Origin: Salinivibrio costicola subsp. costicola ATCC 33508 = LMG 11651
GTDB lineage: Bacteria; Pseudomonadota; Gammaproteobacteria; Enterobacterales; Vibrionaceae
Assembly: GCA_000565345.1 (NCBI GenBank)
Contig: AQOF01000001.1
Span: 1 to 64,000, forward strand
Direction of reading: 5' to 3'
DNA: 64,000 nucleotides
The position numbers were made by a program, and so were the translations under genes. Shown here piece by piece: positions 12,104 to 26,508 of the stretch (position 1 is its first letter; each line of letters starts with the position of its first letter). The notes below the pieces were generated by a model. It did no database searches. It was not told the origin of the DNA and worked only from the letters and a program-made list of their open reading frames with translations.

Positions 12104-12382
12104 TTATTGTCTTGTATCGACCAATCGGAAAAATGTTTCGTCGGGTTTGATCATGCCAAGCTCGTTACGTGCGCGCTCTTCAATCGCTTCTTGACCGCGT
12201 TTTAAATCCGCAATCTCCGCGTACATTTGTTGATTACGCGTCACGAGTTTTTGATTGGCCTGTTGCTGCACGGCGACATTGGCTTCAATTTGCCAGTAAT
12301 CTGTCACGCCATTTTTGCCTAACCATAAATCGTATTGTAGCCAAACAAGCGTGAGAAACAGCGCAACCGATAGCAGCCTCAT
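12104..12382 (-). CDS. ftsB: cell division protein FtsB
   Basis: Bitopic inner-membrane protein that forms the FtsQBL divisome subcomplex. 92 residues from [25 protein letters not shown]: a short cytoplasmic end, one membrane segment at residues 3-20, then a periplasmic coiled coil rich in Q, N and E. ATG at 12382 is preceded by AGGAGT. Downstream of eno, upstream of ispD. Confidence 0.95.
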   Translation of the reverse strand: MRLLSVALFLTLVWLQYDLWLGKNGVTDYWQIEANVAVQQQANQKLVTRNQQMYAEIADLKRGQEAIEERARNELGMIKPDETFFRLVDTRQ

Positions 12383-12483
12383 ACCTGTACTCCTTCCTAT
12401 ATCGGCTCGACGTATTTGCACAATAGAATTCTAGTCGCATAGGCTAGCGGATCAGGTCGCTGGTGTCATGGTTTTCCTAAACG

Positions 12484-12518
12484 AAAAAAAGCCGCGCCGT
12501 TAAACGGCGCGGCTTTTC
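12484..12518 (-). terminator. terminator of eno
   Basis: A perfect 10-bp GC-rich stem GCCGCGCCGT/ACGGCGCGGC with a three-base loop, followed by T residues on the minus strand. There are A residues on the other side, so it could work in both directions. It separates eno from ftsB. Confidence 0.9.
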
Positions 12519-12541
12519 TAATAAAAGTGTCTAAGTGCCGA

Positions 12542-13857
<1,316 letters not shown>

Positions 13858-13862
13858 TCATT

Positions 13863-13905
13863 GTTTTTAAAAATAAAGAGCGGCCGCCTTCTGGGCTACC
13901 GCTCG
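13863..13905 (-). terminator. possible terminator between pyrG and eno
   Basis: GAGCGG and CCGCTC form a stem with a 15-base partly paired loop, followed on the minus strand by TTTATTTTT just past the pyrG stop. It is a moderate candidate; it may only attenuate transcription into eno. Confidence 0.5.
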
Positions 13906-13913
13906 AATGTCGT

Positions 13914-15668
<1,755 letters not shown>

Positions 15669-15703
15669 TCACAAATCAATTATGCCAATTACAGGATATT
15701 GCC

Positions 15704-16498
15704 TTACTCGTCTTTTTTAACCGCTTGCCACGCCGATTCTAGTTCATCCAGCTGACATTGTTGAATATTTTTTCCATTATCACGTAATTGGTTTTCAACG
15801 CCACGAAAGCGACGTTCAAATTTCTGATTGGCTGCGCGCAACGCCTGCTCAGCATCCGTGCCTAGGTGGCGCGCGACATTGACGACAGCAAACAAAAGAT
15901 CGCCAACTTCGTCTTCCACACGGCTTGCGTCAACCGGTGTCTGTGCCAATTCATGTTCGACCTCTTCCAGCTCTTCTCGCACTTTTTCGATAACCGGCGC
16001 CACGGTTGGCCAATCAAACCCTGCCCTTGCACATCGTTTTTGTAGCTTGTGGGCGCGAGTTAACGCGGGCAACCCCTGAGTCACGCCATCTAATAGACTG
16101 CAGGATTGGGTTGAGGGCATTTTCTCTGCGCGCTCTTGCGCCTTAATATCTTCCCAATCAGGCGAGCTTAATGGCTTCCCGTCCGCATCTTTAGGACCGA
16201 ATACGTGAGGGTGACGACGCGTGAGCTTATCGCACACTGCACTGACGACATCGTCAAAATCAAATCGATGTTGTTCGCGCCCTAATTGACTGTAGAACAC
16301 AATTTGAAAAAGAAGGTCGCCCAACTCATCTTTTAGGTCCGACCAGTTTTTACGCTCGATGGCGTCAGCCACTTCGTGCGCCTCTTCTAAGGTATGAGGC
16401 ACGATAGAGGCAAAGGTTTGTGCCTTGTCCCAGTCACAACCATGATTAGGGTCGCGTAAGGTCGCCATGATCGTCAGTAAGTTGTCAATTGACGCCAT
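15704..16498 (-). CDS. mazG: nucleoside triphosphate pyrophosphohydrolase MazG
   Basis: Hydrolyses NTPs and dNTPs to monophosphates; in E. coli it lowers ppGpp. 264 residues with two MazG repeats. The first carries EEAHEVADAIE and LKDELGDLLFQIVFYS near residues 37-70; the second carries REELEEVEHEL and VEDEVGDLLFAVVN near 168-210. Stands between relA and pyrG, as in most relatives. Confidence 0.96.
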   Translation of the reverse strand: MASIDNLLTIMATLRDPNHGCDWDKAQTFASIVPHTLEEAHEVADAIERKNWSDLKDELGDLLFQIVFYSQLGREQHRFDFDDVVSAVCDKLTRRHPHVFGPKDADGKPLSSPDWEDIKAQERAEKMPSTQSCSLLDGVTQGLPALTRAHKLQKRCARAGFDWPTVAPVIEKVREELEEVEHELAQTPVDASRVEDEVGDLLFAVVNVARHLGTDAEQALRAANQKFERRFRGVENQLRDNGKNIQQCQLDELESAWQAVKKDE

Positions 16499-16515
16499 AA
16501 GAAGGTTCCTTCATG

Positions 16516-16543
16516 AAAAAAACGCCCTGTCGAAACAGGGCGA
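16516..16543 (-). terminator. terminator of relA
   Basis: Minus strand CGCCCTG and CAGGGCG pair around TTTCGA, followed by seven T. It lies immediately after the relA stop. Confidence 0.85.
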
Positions 16544-16548
16544 ATGTA

Positions 16549-18765
16549 TTAGCGGAGGCGTTTCGCTTCGACCACGTCTTTCACTTGTTCAAGCCGGTTT
16601 ACAACGCGGCTTAAGGTATCTAAATCAGAGATTTCGAGATCAAAGTCCATGATCGACATTTGCTTTTTATAATCAACCCGGCTTTGCATCCCGGCTACCC
16701 GTGCTTTCTCATTGCTTAACACGTTATTGATATCTTTGACCAGCCCGGTTCGTTCGTTTGCCGAAAGGCGAATGCGTACATGGTATTGACCAATATGGCC
16801 TTTCCCCCACACCGTGGCGATAATCCGCTCCGGTGCATGATGGCTAAGCTCATTAAGCTGCTCGCAATCTGCACGATGGACCGAAATACCACGCCCTTGG
16901 GTAACAAATCCTTTAATGTCATCACCCGGCAACGGCTGGCAGCAGCGCGCGAGATGCGTCATCAGGTTATCAACACCTTCGACAACCACGGCATCGCGGT
17001 GGGCTTTGCCGGTGCTCGGTTTTTGTTCGCTTTGCTGCAGTTTTTCTAACAACTGCTGCTCTTCTTCTTCCAGGCTCGGTTTATTAATCAGGCCATTAAT
17101 ATGGTTCACTACCTGATTAATGCGCAAATCACCACTGCCCACGCCGGCATAAAGCTCGTCCAGCGTGTTAACGTTAAAGCGTTTTAGCGCCAAATTGGCA
17201 TCTTTACTGATGCCGCCAATTTTTTGTAGCTCGGTATCCAAGATTTCTTTACCGGCAGCAATGTTCTTGTCTTTGTCTTGCTTGCGGAACCAAGCATTTA
17301 TTTTGGCGCGCGCACGACTTGAGTTAACAAATCCATGGCTGGGATTGAGCCAATCTCGCGACGGGTTAGGCTCTTTTTGCGTGATGATTTCAACCTGGTC
17401 GCCCATTTGTAGGTGATAGGTGAACGGAACAATTCGCCCTTCTACTTTGGCACCAATGCAACGATGACCCACTTCTGAATGGATGTGGTAGGCAAAATCA
17501 AGTGGCGTTGCCCCTATAGGTAAGTCGACGACATCGCCGCGCGGGGTGAACGCATATACCCGATCGTCGAACACTTGGCTACGCAACTCATCAAGCATTT
17601 CGCCCGAATCAGACATTTCTTCTTGCCATGCCAATAGCTTACGCAGCCAGGTGATTTTTTCATCGTAGCCACTGCGGCCACTGGCTGAGCCTTCTTTATA
17701 TTTCCAATGGGCCGCTACACCTAGCTCTGCATCATCGTGCATTTGTTTGGTGCGAATTTGAATCTCAACGGGCTTGCCTTCCGGCCCCAGCACCACGGTG
17801 TGAATTGACTGATAACCGTTCGGCTTGGGGTTGGCGACATAATCATCAAATTCTTTGGGTAGATGACGGAACTGGGTATGGACGGCACCTAATGCGGCGT
17901 AACAATCCTGAAGTTGATCCGCAATGATGCGCACAGCGCGCACATCAAACAACTCATCAAACTCCAGGTTTTTCTTCTGCATTTTGCGCCAGATACTATA
18001 AATATGCTTCGGGCGTCCATATACCTGTGCATTAATATGCGACGCTTCCATTTCCTGCTGGAGCCCTTCGACAAAGGCACTGATATAGTTTTCACGGTCA
18101 ATGCGTCGCTCGGCCAGCTGCTTGGCGATTTGTTTATAGGTTTGCGCATGTTGGTAACGGAACGCGTAATCTTCAAGCTCCCACTTTAGCTGACCAATTC
18201 CCAATCGGTTAGCCAAAGGCGCATAAATGTTAGCGCTCTCTTTCGCTGCTTGCTGACGCACAGACTCTGGCGCATCTTTCACTTCACGTAAATGGCAAAT
18301 ACGCTCGGCGAGTTTAATCACCACGCAACGAAAGTCTTCCACCATAGAGAGCAACATACGGCGCACATTATCAACTTGCGAGGACGTGGCCTCATCGTCG
18401 GCTTGGGTATTTAAATGCCGAATCGCAGCGGTCTGCTGCACACCGCGAATCAGGTTGACTATCGACATCGAATAGTCGTCCGCCAGTGTCTCCAGGGTGA
18501 CCAGTTCGGCGTCGACCATCGGAAATAATAGCGCGGCCAGCAAGGTGTCGGCATCCATGCTTAATGTCACGAGGATTTCGATCATCTCTCGGCCTCGCCA
18601 CAAAGGCTGGCTGAGTGCTGATTCATCGTCACTCAATGCTCGACAATATTGGTAGCCGTCTAACAAGGCTTGTGTCGTCGATGCGTCTTGCCCGAGTCGC
18701 TTAACCCAGGTGTTAAGCTCAAATGTTTCATCTTCGTGTAGGTGGGCTTCTCGTACCGCAACCAT
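16549..18765 (-). CDS. relA: GTP pyrophosphokinase RelA (ppGpp synthetase I)
   Basis: Ribosome-associated enzyme making (p)ppGpp when uncharged tRNA enters the A site. 738 residues from MVAVREAHLHEDETFEL. The hydrolase domain lacks the HD motif (LLAALLFPMVDAEL), as expected for RelA rather than SpoT. The synthetase domain contains PKPNGYQSIHTVV; the TGS domain begins VYAFTPRGDVVDLP; the zinc-finger-like region has VDNLMTHLARCCQPLPGDD and the C-terminus is an ACT domain. Between rlmD and mazG. Confidence 0.97.
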   Translation of the reverse strand: MVAVREAHLHEDETFELNTWVKRLGQDASTTQALLDGYQYCRALSDDESALSQPLWRGREMIEILVTLSMDADTLLAALLFPMVDAELVTLETLADDYSMSIVNLIRGVQQTAAIRHLNTQADDEATSSQVDNVRRMLLSMVEDFRCVVIKLAERICHLREVKDAPESVRQQAAKESANIYAPLANRLGIGQLKWELEDYAFRYQHAQTYKQIAKQLAERRIDRENYISAFVEGLQQEMEASHINAQVYGRPKHIYSIWRKMQKKNLEFDELFDVRAVRIIADQLQDCYAALGAVHTQFRHLPKEFDDYVANPKPNGYQSIHTVVLGPEGKPVEIQIRTKQMHDDAELGVAAHWKYKEGSASGRSGYDEKITWLRKLLAWQEEMSDSGEMLDELRSQVFDDRVYAFTPRGDVVDLPIGATPLDFAYHIHSEVGHRCIGAKVEGRIVPFTYHLQMGDQVEIITQKEPNPSRDWLNPSHGFVNSSRARAKINAWFRKQDKDKNIAAGKEILDTELQKIGGISKDANLALKRFNVNTLDELYAGVGSGDLRINQVVNHINGLINKPSLEEEEQQLLEKLQQSEQKPSTGKAHRDAVVVEGVDNLMTHLARCCQPLPGDDIKGFVTQGRGISVHRADCEQLNELSHHAPERIIATVWGKGHIGQYHVRIRLSANERTGLVKDINNVLSNEKARVAGMQSRVDYKKQMSIMDFDLEISDLDTLSRVVNRLEQVKDVVEAKRLR

Positions 18766-18833
18766 AACTGTTCCTATCCTTAACTCTCTTACTGACAAGA
18801 GAGGCATGTCGATAACGACAAGCCACTAAACGC

Positions 18834-20165
18834 TTATGCCCGCTTGTTCGTCACCGGCTTAAACAAGGCCATCGATTCCATGTGTCCTGTTTGTGGAAAC
18901 ATATCCAGCATCCCTAATTTGACAAGTGCATAACCATTATCAAGCAGCACGCGGGCATCGCGCGCCAGGGTGGCAGGATTACAGGACACATAAACAATAT
19001 GTGAAGCCCTCGATTGTGCCACAAAGTCTATAACACCCGCAGCCCCTGCGCGTGCCGGATCGAGTAAGATTTTGGTAAAATCGAGATGGGTCCACTCTCC
19101 TTCTAACGCGTCGCTATTTAAATCAGCTTGATAAAAACAGGTGTTATCACAACCATTTATCTTCGCATTAGCTGCCGCCTGATTCACCATGGCTTGCACG
19201 CCTTCCACCCCGACAACGTGCCCAACCAGTTTGGCAGCGGGGACACTAAAGTTACCCAATCCACAAAAGAGATCCAAGACACGATCTTCTTTCTCTAGTG
19301 CTAACCAATCCAGTGCCTGTGACACCATGTCCTGATTGACCGTCGGGTTGACCTGAATAAAGTCATTCGGTTGAAACGCAAGGCGACATCCCGCCACTTG
19401 GTAATCTGGCGCGGCGCCGATAAGACGTTCAGATGCGCCATCGCCTTGATGAAGATAAAAGGTGCAGCCTTGAGTTTCTGCCCAGTAGCACAATGCTTGA
19501 CGGTCATCACTGTGCAATACCTTGGTGGTACGCAACGACACTACCGTGGTGTTGTCAGCCTCAATCAGATCAAGATGACCCAAAATACGTCGACCACGCA
19601 GGCCATCCAAACACGGGCGCAAGTGCGCAAGCAAGGTATTCAATGACTCACTCAGGACCGGACAATGGCTTACATTGATAATCGCACTGCGTTGGCGAGC
19701 ACGAAACCCCATTGCCAATGCCCCCTTTTTATCAACCTGAAGACTGATGCGTGCACGACGCCGATACTGCCACGGCCTATCTGTAATAGGTGCCGAGAGT
19801 GTTGCCTCTTCCCCAGCAAATTTTTGCATCAGCTCATTCAGCGTTTGCTGCTTATGCGTAACCTGCCCTTCATGGCTTAGATGCTGCAAGCTGCAACCAC
19901 CGCACTGCTGATAAACCGGGCACCCTGGCTCAACACGTTGTGTGGCGTGGCTATCGAGTTTAATTAATTGGCCGCGCGCATATTGCCGTTTTTGTTCGGT
20001 CAGCTGTACCAAGGCTTGCTCTTCCGGCAAGGCACCTGGGACAAACACCGGTTTTTTATCCAAAAAGCCAACGCCATCGCCATGATGGTCTAAGCGTTTA
20101 ATGGTTATCAGCTGATGCTTTTGCTCAACTTTTTTATTTTTTTCGGGCTTAAAAAAGCGCGCCAT
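18834..20165 (-). CDS. rlmD: 23S rRNA (uracil(1939)-C(5))-methyltransferase
   Basis: SAM-dependent methyltransferase with a 4Fe-4S cluster. 443 residues: N-terminal TRAM domain, cluster cysteines in CPVYQQCGGCSLQH near residues 82-95, SAM motif VLDLFCGLGNFSVP and the catalytic Cys in IVYVSCNPATLARD. Upstream of relA and divergent from barA, as in other gammaproteobacteria. Confidence 0.96.
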   Translation of the reverse strand: MARFFKPEKNKKVEQKHQLITIKRLDHHGDGVGFLDKKPVFVPGALPEEQALVQLTEQKRQYARGQLIKLDSHATQRVEPGCPVYQQCGGCSLQHLSHEGQVTHKQQTLNELMQKFAGEEATLSAPITDRPWQYRRRARISLQVDKKGALAMGFRARQRSAIINVSHCPVLSESLNTLLAHLRPCLDGLRGRRILGHLDLIEADNTTVVSLRTTKVLHSDDRQALCYWAETQGCTFYLHQGDGASERLIGAAPDYQVAGCRLAFQPNDFIQVNPTVNQDMVSQALDWLALEKEDRVLDLFCGLGNFSVPAAKLVGHVVGVEGVQAMVNQAAANAKINGCDNTCFYQADLNSDALEGEWTHLDFTKILLDPARAGAAGVIDFVAQSRASHIVYVSCNPATLARDARVLLDNGYALVKLGMLDMFPQTGHMESMALFKPVTNKRA

Positions 20166-20310
20166 GTCGTATTCCAGTGTTTAAAGCTTGTTGCCAAGCC
20201 AGTCAAGAGATCCTGCCAGTGGGAGTTGTGATAGTTCGCTGACTATTTTGTGATTGAATCATGTACACTGGCGCTAATTGTCGTGATTATTTTCCCATAG
20301 TTTATCTAGC

Positions 20311-23074
20311 ATGACCAAATATGGCCTCCGCACCCGTGTTTCTGTACTCACTATTGCACCGACACTCATCGTTGGGCTATTACTCAGTGCATTTTTCACC
20401 AGCACCCGCTATCAAGACCTTGAGCAGCAACTCACGGTAACCGGTTCTGCGATTATAGAACCGCTCGCCATTGCCAGCGAAGTGGGATTGAAAAATGACA
20501 GTCGTGAAAACGTGCGCCGGCTCATCGGCTTTGCTCACCGCCAGCATTCTCAGTTTGTGAGAAGTATTGCCGTGTTCGATCGTCGTAACGAGCTGTTTGT
20601 GACCTCGAATTACCACCGCAATTTAGCCATGCTCTCCGTCGATAGTGGCCAACCTATTCCCACACAATTACAGGTTAGCCAACAGCAAGATACCTTGATT
20701 TTGCGTGCACCGATTTTAGAAATTGGACGCTTTACCCCCGGACTCAATGTCGAGCGCCCTTTGGGGTATATCGCGATGGAGTTGGACCTTAGCTCAGTAC
20801 GGTTGAAACAGTACCAGGAAATGATCACAGCGCTGGTTATGGTCGCGCTGGGCGGGATTCTCTCCTGCTTTTTCGCTTACCGTTTGATTGCCGATGTGAC
20901 TCATCCAATCGGCAACATGGTGACCTTGGTCGATAGAATTCGACGAGGCCATCTTGACGTGCGGATTGAAGGTGAGCTGCTCGGCGAGCTGGATACCTTA
21001 AAAAATGGCATCAATGCAATGGCAATCTCATTGTCCGAATACCATCTGGAAATGCAACAAAGTATTGATCAGGCGACCAGTGATCTACGCGAAACCTTAG
21101 AGCAGCTCGAGATCCAAAACGTTGAGTTAGACATTGCCAAGAAAAACGCGCAAGAAGCGGCACGGGTTAAATCTGAGTTTCTCGCCAATATGTCCCATGA
21201 GCTGCGTACACCGCTCAACGGGGTGATTGGCTTTACGCGACAAATGCTAAAAACCGAGCTCAGTAGTAGTCAACGAGATTACCTTCTCACCATTGAAAAA
21301 TCCGCCAATAACCTGCTGACGATCATCAATGACATCTTAGATTTCTCTAAGCTGGAAGCGGGTAAGTTGCTGTTAGAAAACATTCCGTTCGACGTGCAAG
21401 AGATGCTCGACGAAGTGATGCGCCTACTCGCGCCTATGGCGCATGAGAAAGGGCTAGAGCTAACCCTGCGCACCGATGCTCGGATTCCTGCGGGAGCGGT
21501 TGGCGATCCGCTTCGTATCCAACAAGTTTTAATCAATTTGATTGGCAACGCGGCGAAATTTACCGAGCGAGGTAATATTGATGTCAGTGTCGATCTTAAA
21601 CAGCTACACGATGAAACCGTCGAACTGCAGTTGATGGTCAAAGACACCGGCATTGGGATCTCTGAACGTCAACAAGCGCAGCTTTTCCAAGCGTTTAGAC
21701 AGGCAGACGCCAGTATCTCGCGCCGTTATGGCGGTACTGGGCTCGGGCTTGTGATCACGCAAAAATTAGTCCAACAAATGGGCGGCGATATTGGCTTTAC
21801 CAGTCGCCTTCACCAAGGTTCATCATTCTGGTTTACGCTGCAGCTGACACAAACTGATTTACCGGTATCGCAGCCACTCGACATCGAGCCTTTGGTCGGG
21901 CGCGATATTCTGATTGTGGAGCCCAATGCGCGTACCAGAGAGATTTTGCGCAAACGACTGAGCCAGGTGGGCCTAAACGTTGATACCGCGTCCGGCACCC
22001 ATGTGCTCACTGACCGTCAGTATCATTTTGCTCTCCTTTGTTTTGATGCAGGGAGCATGCCTGCGCTCAGTGAGATGCAAGATGCAGTCAGTCTCTGTGA
22101 GCAGCAAGCGCAGTCAGTCGTCGTTTGCTTACCCACCACCGAACTCGAAGCATCCGAGCATCTTTTGAAAGCCGGTGTACGAGCGTGTGTCGCCAAGCCG
22201 ATCCCGCAGCGTAAACTATTGGAAACACTGCTTGGTTCACCCGAGCCGGCGCCTTTGCCGCTACCTCAACCTAACACCACGCAAAAGGCGCCCTACACCG
22301 TAATGACTGTCGATGATAATCCTGCGAACTTGAAACTGATCGCAGCCTTGTTGGCTGAGCGGGTAGAGAAAGTCGTGACCGCAGATGATGGCGTCAAAGC
22401 CTGTCACTGGCACACCAATACGCCTTTGATATCATTTTGATGGATATTCAAATGCCTGAAATGGACGGTGTCACCGCTAGCCAAGAAATCCGTAAAGCGG
22501 GACTCAACCAGCAAACGCCGATTGTAGCAGTAACCGCTCATGCGATGCCTGGTGAGCGTGAGCGCCTTATTGATGCCGGGATGGACGATTACCTCACCAA
22601 GCCCATTGAAGAGGCCATGCTAGAAAGCACCCTGAGCCGTTGGCTGCATTTTGATGACACGGTAGCACCTCATCAACCGCGCCATTACCCACTTATTCGG
22701 CTAACCAGGATCACAGTGCGCGTCATCTGGACTGGCAGCGGGCGCTCAACCAAGCAGCAGGCAAGGCCGATCTCGCCAAAGAAATGCTAGAAATGTTACT
22801 CGCCTCTTTTACGTCAGTGAAGAAGGTGGTCGCTAGTGCGTTGGCGGGAGAGTCAGAGACCGATAGCTTATGGCAAGCCATCCACAAGCTCCACGGTAGC
22901 TGTGCTTATAGCGGTGTGCCTCAACTGAAAAGCCTGTGTCACGAGTTAGAAACGCAATTAAAAGCCGGGGCAGATATCGCAGCTGTCGAACCTGAGCTGT
23001 TAGAGCTCCAAGATGAGATTGCACATATTGAGCAACTGGCACCGCAATATCTCGATAACGCGCAGGGCTGTTAA
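20311..23074 (+). CDS. barA: hybrid sensor histidine kinase BarA/VarS (two frameshifts)
   Basis: Inner-membrane sensor of short-chain carboxylic acids; phosphorylates UvrY, which drives CsrB/C. One-base losses near 22408 and 22690 split it; corrected length is about 921 residues. Order: membrane segment (residues 9-28), periplasmic region, second membrane segment near 170, HAMP, long coiled coil, HisKA with FLANMSHELRTPLNG, HATPase with GGTGLGLVITQKLV, a degenerate receiver, a true receiver with ILMDIQMPEMDG, and an Hpt domain with HKLHGSCAYSG. The stop codon overlaps that of the convergent acpS. It shares the window with its downstream target csrA. Confidence 0.95.
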
Positions 23075-23451
23075 CCCGTTTCTAAGATAACATACGCGAC
23101 CGCGTAGGCCTTTTCATCCGATAAGGTCAGCCAACAGTGCGCAACGCCACGCTCACGTGCCAATTGGGCAGCACGGCCAGAAAGGCTTAGGGCCGGCTGG
23201 CCGGAAGTCTGATTCGTAATGGTAAAATCATGAAACGTGACACCATCGGCAATCCCAGTTCCTAGCGCTTTCGCCGCGGCTTCTTTCGCAGCAAAGCGCT
23301 TGGCCAAGTAACGAGCAGGCGCATGATGAGTTGCCATATGGTCCCGCTCACTATCGGTTAGGATCCGATCGGCAAAGCGCGATTGGCGTGCAAACGCTTT
23401 TTCAATACGCGCAATCTCAACAATGTCTGTACCAATTCCAACAATGGCCAT
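23071..23451 (-). CDS. acpS: holo-[acyl-carrier-protein] synthase
   Basis: Transfers phosphopantetheine from CoA to the acyl carrier protein. 126 residues with the magnesium-binding Asp in VGIGTDIVEI and the RFAAKEAAAKALGTG motif. Immediately follows pdxJ with no gap. Last gene of the long rpoE-to-acpS run; its TAA lies inside a gttaac palindrome shared with the barA stop. Confidence 0.97.
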   Translation of the reverse strand: MAIVGIGTDIVEIARIEKAFARQSRFADRILTDSERDHMATHHAPARYLAKRFAAKEAAAKALGTGIADGVTFHDFTITNQTSGQPALSLSGRAAQLARERGVAHCWLTLSDEKAYAVAYVILETG

Positions 23452-24183
23452 TTAGCGACGCGCCGCTTCCATAATCGCTTTCATATCCGCCACCGCTTTT
23501 TGCAAACCATCAAACATTGCACGACCTATGATTGCATGACCAATATTCAGTTCATGCATTTCTGGCATCGCCGCGATGGGAGTGACGTTATGATACGTCA
23601 AGCCATGACCCGCATTCACTTTGATCCCCAAATCGACAGCAGAGCTTGCCGCTGCGGAGATCTTTTTAAGCTCCGATTGACGATCGTTGTCATTAGTTGC
23701 ATCCGCGTAGTGGCCCGTATGCAGCTCAATAAAGGGCGCACCACATTGGTGAGCCGCTTCAATTTGATTGCGATCAGCATCAATAAAAAGGGAAACCTTA
23801 ATCCCAGCTTCGCTCAGACGCTGGGTTGCCGCTTTCACTTTATCCAGCTGGCCCGCGACATCCAAGCCCCCTTCGGTGGTGAGCTCTTCACGTTTTTCCG
23901 GGACCAAACAAACAAATTCAGGTTGAATCTCGAGCGCAATCTCAACCATTTCATCGGTCACCGCCATTTCCAGATTCATACGCGTTTGTAGCGTTTCTTT
24001 GAGTAAACGGACATCGCGATCAGTGATGTGGCGACGATCTTCACGAAGATGCACGGTGATCCCTGCCGCTCCAGCACGCTCAGCTAACTCCGCCGCATGA
24101 ACCGGATCCGGATACGCGGTACCACGTGCATTACGTATCGTCGCAACGTGATCAATGTTCACACCGAGGTAAATTTTATCCAT
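23452..24183 (-). CDS. pdxJ: pyridoxine 5'-phosphate synthase
   Basis: Condenses 3-amino-2-oxopropyl phosphate with deoxyxylulose 5-phosphate to give pyridoxine phosphate. 243 residues beginning [21 protein letters not shown]; substrate-binding [12 protein letters not shown] and [11 protein letters not shown] are clear. Two bases downstream of recO, so translationally close. Confidence 0.98.
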   Translation of the reverse strand: MDKIYLGVNIDHVATIRNARGTAYPDPVHAAELAERAGAAGITVHLREDRRHITDRDVRLLKETLQTRMNLEMAVTDEMVEIALEIQPEFVCLVPEKREELTTEGGLDVAGQLDKVKAATQRLSEAGIKVSLFIDADRNQIEAAHQCGAPFIELHTGHYADATNDNDRQSELKKISAAASSAVDLGIKVNAGHGLTYHNVTPIAAMPEMHELNIGHAIIGRAMFDGLQKAVADMKAIMEAARR

Positions 24184-24185
24184 GA

Positions 24186-24879
24186 TTATTTCCTTCTAAA
24201 CAATTCTCTGCTTTTTAGCGGCTTAGGGCCAAGATAAGGTTTGAGCGCCATGCGTGTAAAACGCTTGGCGGCGCGCAGCTGTGCCACCGTTTCAAAATGT
24301 CGTGTCGCCAACGCTCGTAGATCAGCGCCAGTAAATTGCCGATGTTGGCTTTTCATGATCGACGCGACAAAGCCTTGCTGCTCACGATATAGATACGTCA
24401 TAGTATCGTTGATCGGGTCGCCGCTACCAGCACAATGAAGAAAATCAACGCCATAGCCTAGTGCTTCTAACAGCGCAAGCTCGAAGCAGCGTAATGCAGG
24501 CTCTGGGTTGTGATAGCGGGCAAGCTGGGTTAAGGCGGTGACATAATCGAAAAATAACGCTGGGTAAGGCGTATGAGGCTCAAGCACACGCATAACTAAC
24601 TCATTGAGGTAAAAGCCGGAATACAGAGCATTGCCTGATAAAGGCAGCGCGAGGCCTGTGGCCTCAGCACTGCGCAATGTACGTAATTCACCGCGTCCCC
24701 CCACTTGAGCAGCAAGGGAGTAAAAGGCTGCAGTGCGCCTCTTATGGCCGAACGGGGACGACGTGCTCCCTTGGCGAGAAGCGTGATACGCCCCTCGAAC
24801 TCAGAGAACACATCTAAGAGCAGACTCGATTCACTATAGGGCGCGAATGCAGCACAAAACCACGTTGAAAGCCGTCCAC
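24186..24879 (-). CDS. recO: DNA repair protein RecO (two frameshifts)
   Basis: Mediator that loads RecA on SSB-coated gaps in the RecFOR pathway. Corrected length is about 231 residues. I place the start at a GTG ([27 protein letters not shown]) behind AGGAGAGGG; a C lost near 24840 hides this start. A second loss in a run of G near 24703 breaks it after TPLLLKWG. The remainder ([27 protein letters not shown] and the C-terminal domain) is typical. Sits between era and pdxJ. Confidence 0.9.
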
Positions 24880-24919
24880 TCACCCTCTCCTGAGTGCATG
24901 GACCCGATGATCGGGCCAA

Positions 24920-25825
24920 TTAAAGATCGTCGATATAGCCTAAACTGCGCAACGCGCGTTCGTCATCAGCCCAGCCGGATTTCACTTTCACCCAAAGCTC
25001 AAGATAGACCTTACGTTCGAAGAGATCTTCCATGTCTAAGCGTGCCTCTCGGCCAATGCGTTTGATCTTTTCGCCGCCTTTACCAATGACCATTTTCTTC
25101 TGGCCGGTACGCTCAACTAAAATCAAACCATTAATATGAAAGCCATCGGTTTCAGGGTTGTAGTCAAAACGTTCAATTTCAACCGTCACTGAATAAGGCA
25201 GCTCTTCACCGGTAAAACGCATCAGCTTTTCACGGATAATTTCTGAGGCCATAAAACGCTGAGAGCGGTCGGTAACATATTCTTCAGGGAAGTAGAATTC
25301 AGACGCCGGCAACGCATCACGAACACGCTGCTCGACCACATCAATATTGGTCCCGTTTTTCGCTGAAACCGGGATCACGTCGACAAACGGCATCTTCTCT
25401 GACAACGCTTGTAGATGCGGAAACAGCTCCGTCTTCTCTTTAACGTTATCCACTTTGTTGACCAACAAAACCGTCGGCAATTCTGAACGCGCTAGCTTAT
25501 TAAGCACCATTTCATCGTCATTGGTCCAATGTGTACCATCCACGAGAAACAATACCAATTCAACGTCGGTTAACGAGCTGTTTGCAGCCCGATTCATAAG
25601 ACGGTTAATGGCGCGCTTTTCTTCAATGTGTAGCCCAGGCGTATCGACATACACCGCCTGGTAGTTATCCCGGGTATCCACGCCCATGATTCGGTGACGC
25701 GTGGTTTGGGGTTTACGCGAGGTAATCGACAACTTTTGCCCTACCAAGCGGTTCAGCAATGTTGATTTTCCTACGTTCGGGCGGCCAACAATGGCAATAA
25801 AGCCGCAGCGCTGTGTGTCAGTCAT
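24920..25825 (-). CDS. era: GTPase Era
   Basis: Essential GTPase that binds the 3' end of 16S rRNA during 30S assembly. 301 residues: G1 GRPNVGKS near residue 14, G3 DTPGLH, G4 NKVD, and a C-terminal KH domain with [14 protein letters not shown]. Its ATG overlaps the rnc TAA by one base. Confidence 0.98.
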   Translation of the reverse strand: MTDTQRCGFIAIVGRPNVGKSTLLNRLVGQKLSITSRKPQTTRHRIMGVDTRDNYQAVYVDTPGLHIEEKRAINRLMNRAANSSLTDVELVLFLVDGTHWTNDDEMVLNKLARSELPTVLLVNKVDNVKEKTELFPHLQALSEKMPFVDVIPVSAKNGTNIDVVEQRVRDALPASEFYFPEEYVTDRSQRFMASEIIREKLMRFTGEELPYSVTVEIERFDYNPETDGFHINGLILVERTGQKKMVIGKGGEKIKRIGREARLDMEDLFERKVYLELWVKVKSGWADDERALRSLGYIDDL

Positions 25826-26499
25826 TATGTCAACTTCTGTAGTGCGAGTTCTGCAGCCGCTTGCTCTGCCTTGCGACGACTACTGCCTTTTCCAATCACA
25901 GAACGCTCCAGTCCTGATATCTGGCACTCTACCGTAAACTCTTGGTTGTGTGCTTCACCCTTCACTTTCATCACCGTATAAGACGGTAACGGTTTACGTT
26001 TTCCCTGCAAGAGCTCTTGCAAACGGGTTTTCGGATCTTTTTGGCTGACACCCGGTTCAATGGTTTCGAGTCGCTGCTGATACCATTGCAAGATAATATC
26101 TCGTACCCGGTTAATATCACTGTCTAAAAAGATGGCGCCAATCAATGCTTCTACAGCGTCAGCCAAAATCGAATCGCGGCGAAAACCGCCACTTTTAAGT
26201 TCTCCTGGGCCAAGGCGCATGACTTCGCCCAGAGAAAACTCCCGCCCAATTTCGGCTAGTGTATTACCGCGCACTAAGGTCGCGCGCATCCGACTCATAT
26301 CCCCTTCATCCACTTTACGGAAAGCGATGATAAAGATCCTCGGCAATCACGAAGCTAAGAATTGAGTCACCCAAAAATTCGAGACGCTCATTATGTGTGC
26401 CATTGGCACTACGGTGCGTCAACGCCAGTTCAAGCAATGCAGCACTGCTGACTGATAGCCGATCTCTCGCTGCAATTTATCTGTTAGTTTTGTCATCAT
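25825..26499 (-). CDS. rnc: ribonuclease III (two frameshifts)
   Basis: Cleaves double-stranded RNA, including the rRNA precursor. Corrected length is about 224 residues. A base is missing near 26451 and an extra one is present near 26317; between them the third frame reads [13 protein letters not shown] and [10 protein letters not shown], the catalytic signature. The rest holds [13 protein letters not shown] and a C-terminal dsRNA-binding domain from [11 protein letters not shown]. Two tandem ATGs serve as possible starts (26499 or 26496). Lies between lepB and era. Confidence 0.93.
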
Positions 26500-26508
26500 A
26501 GTCCAGAA

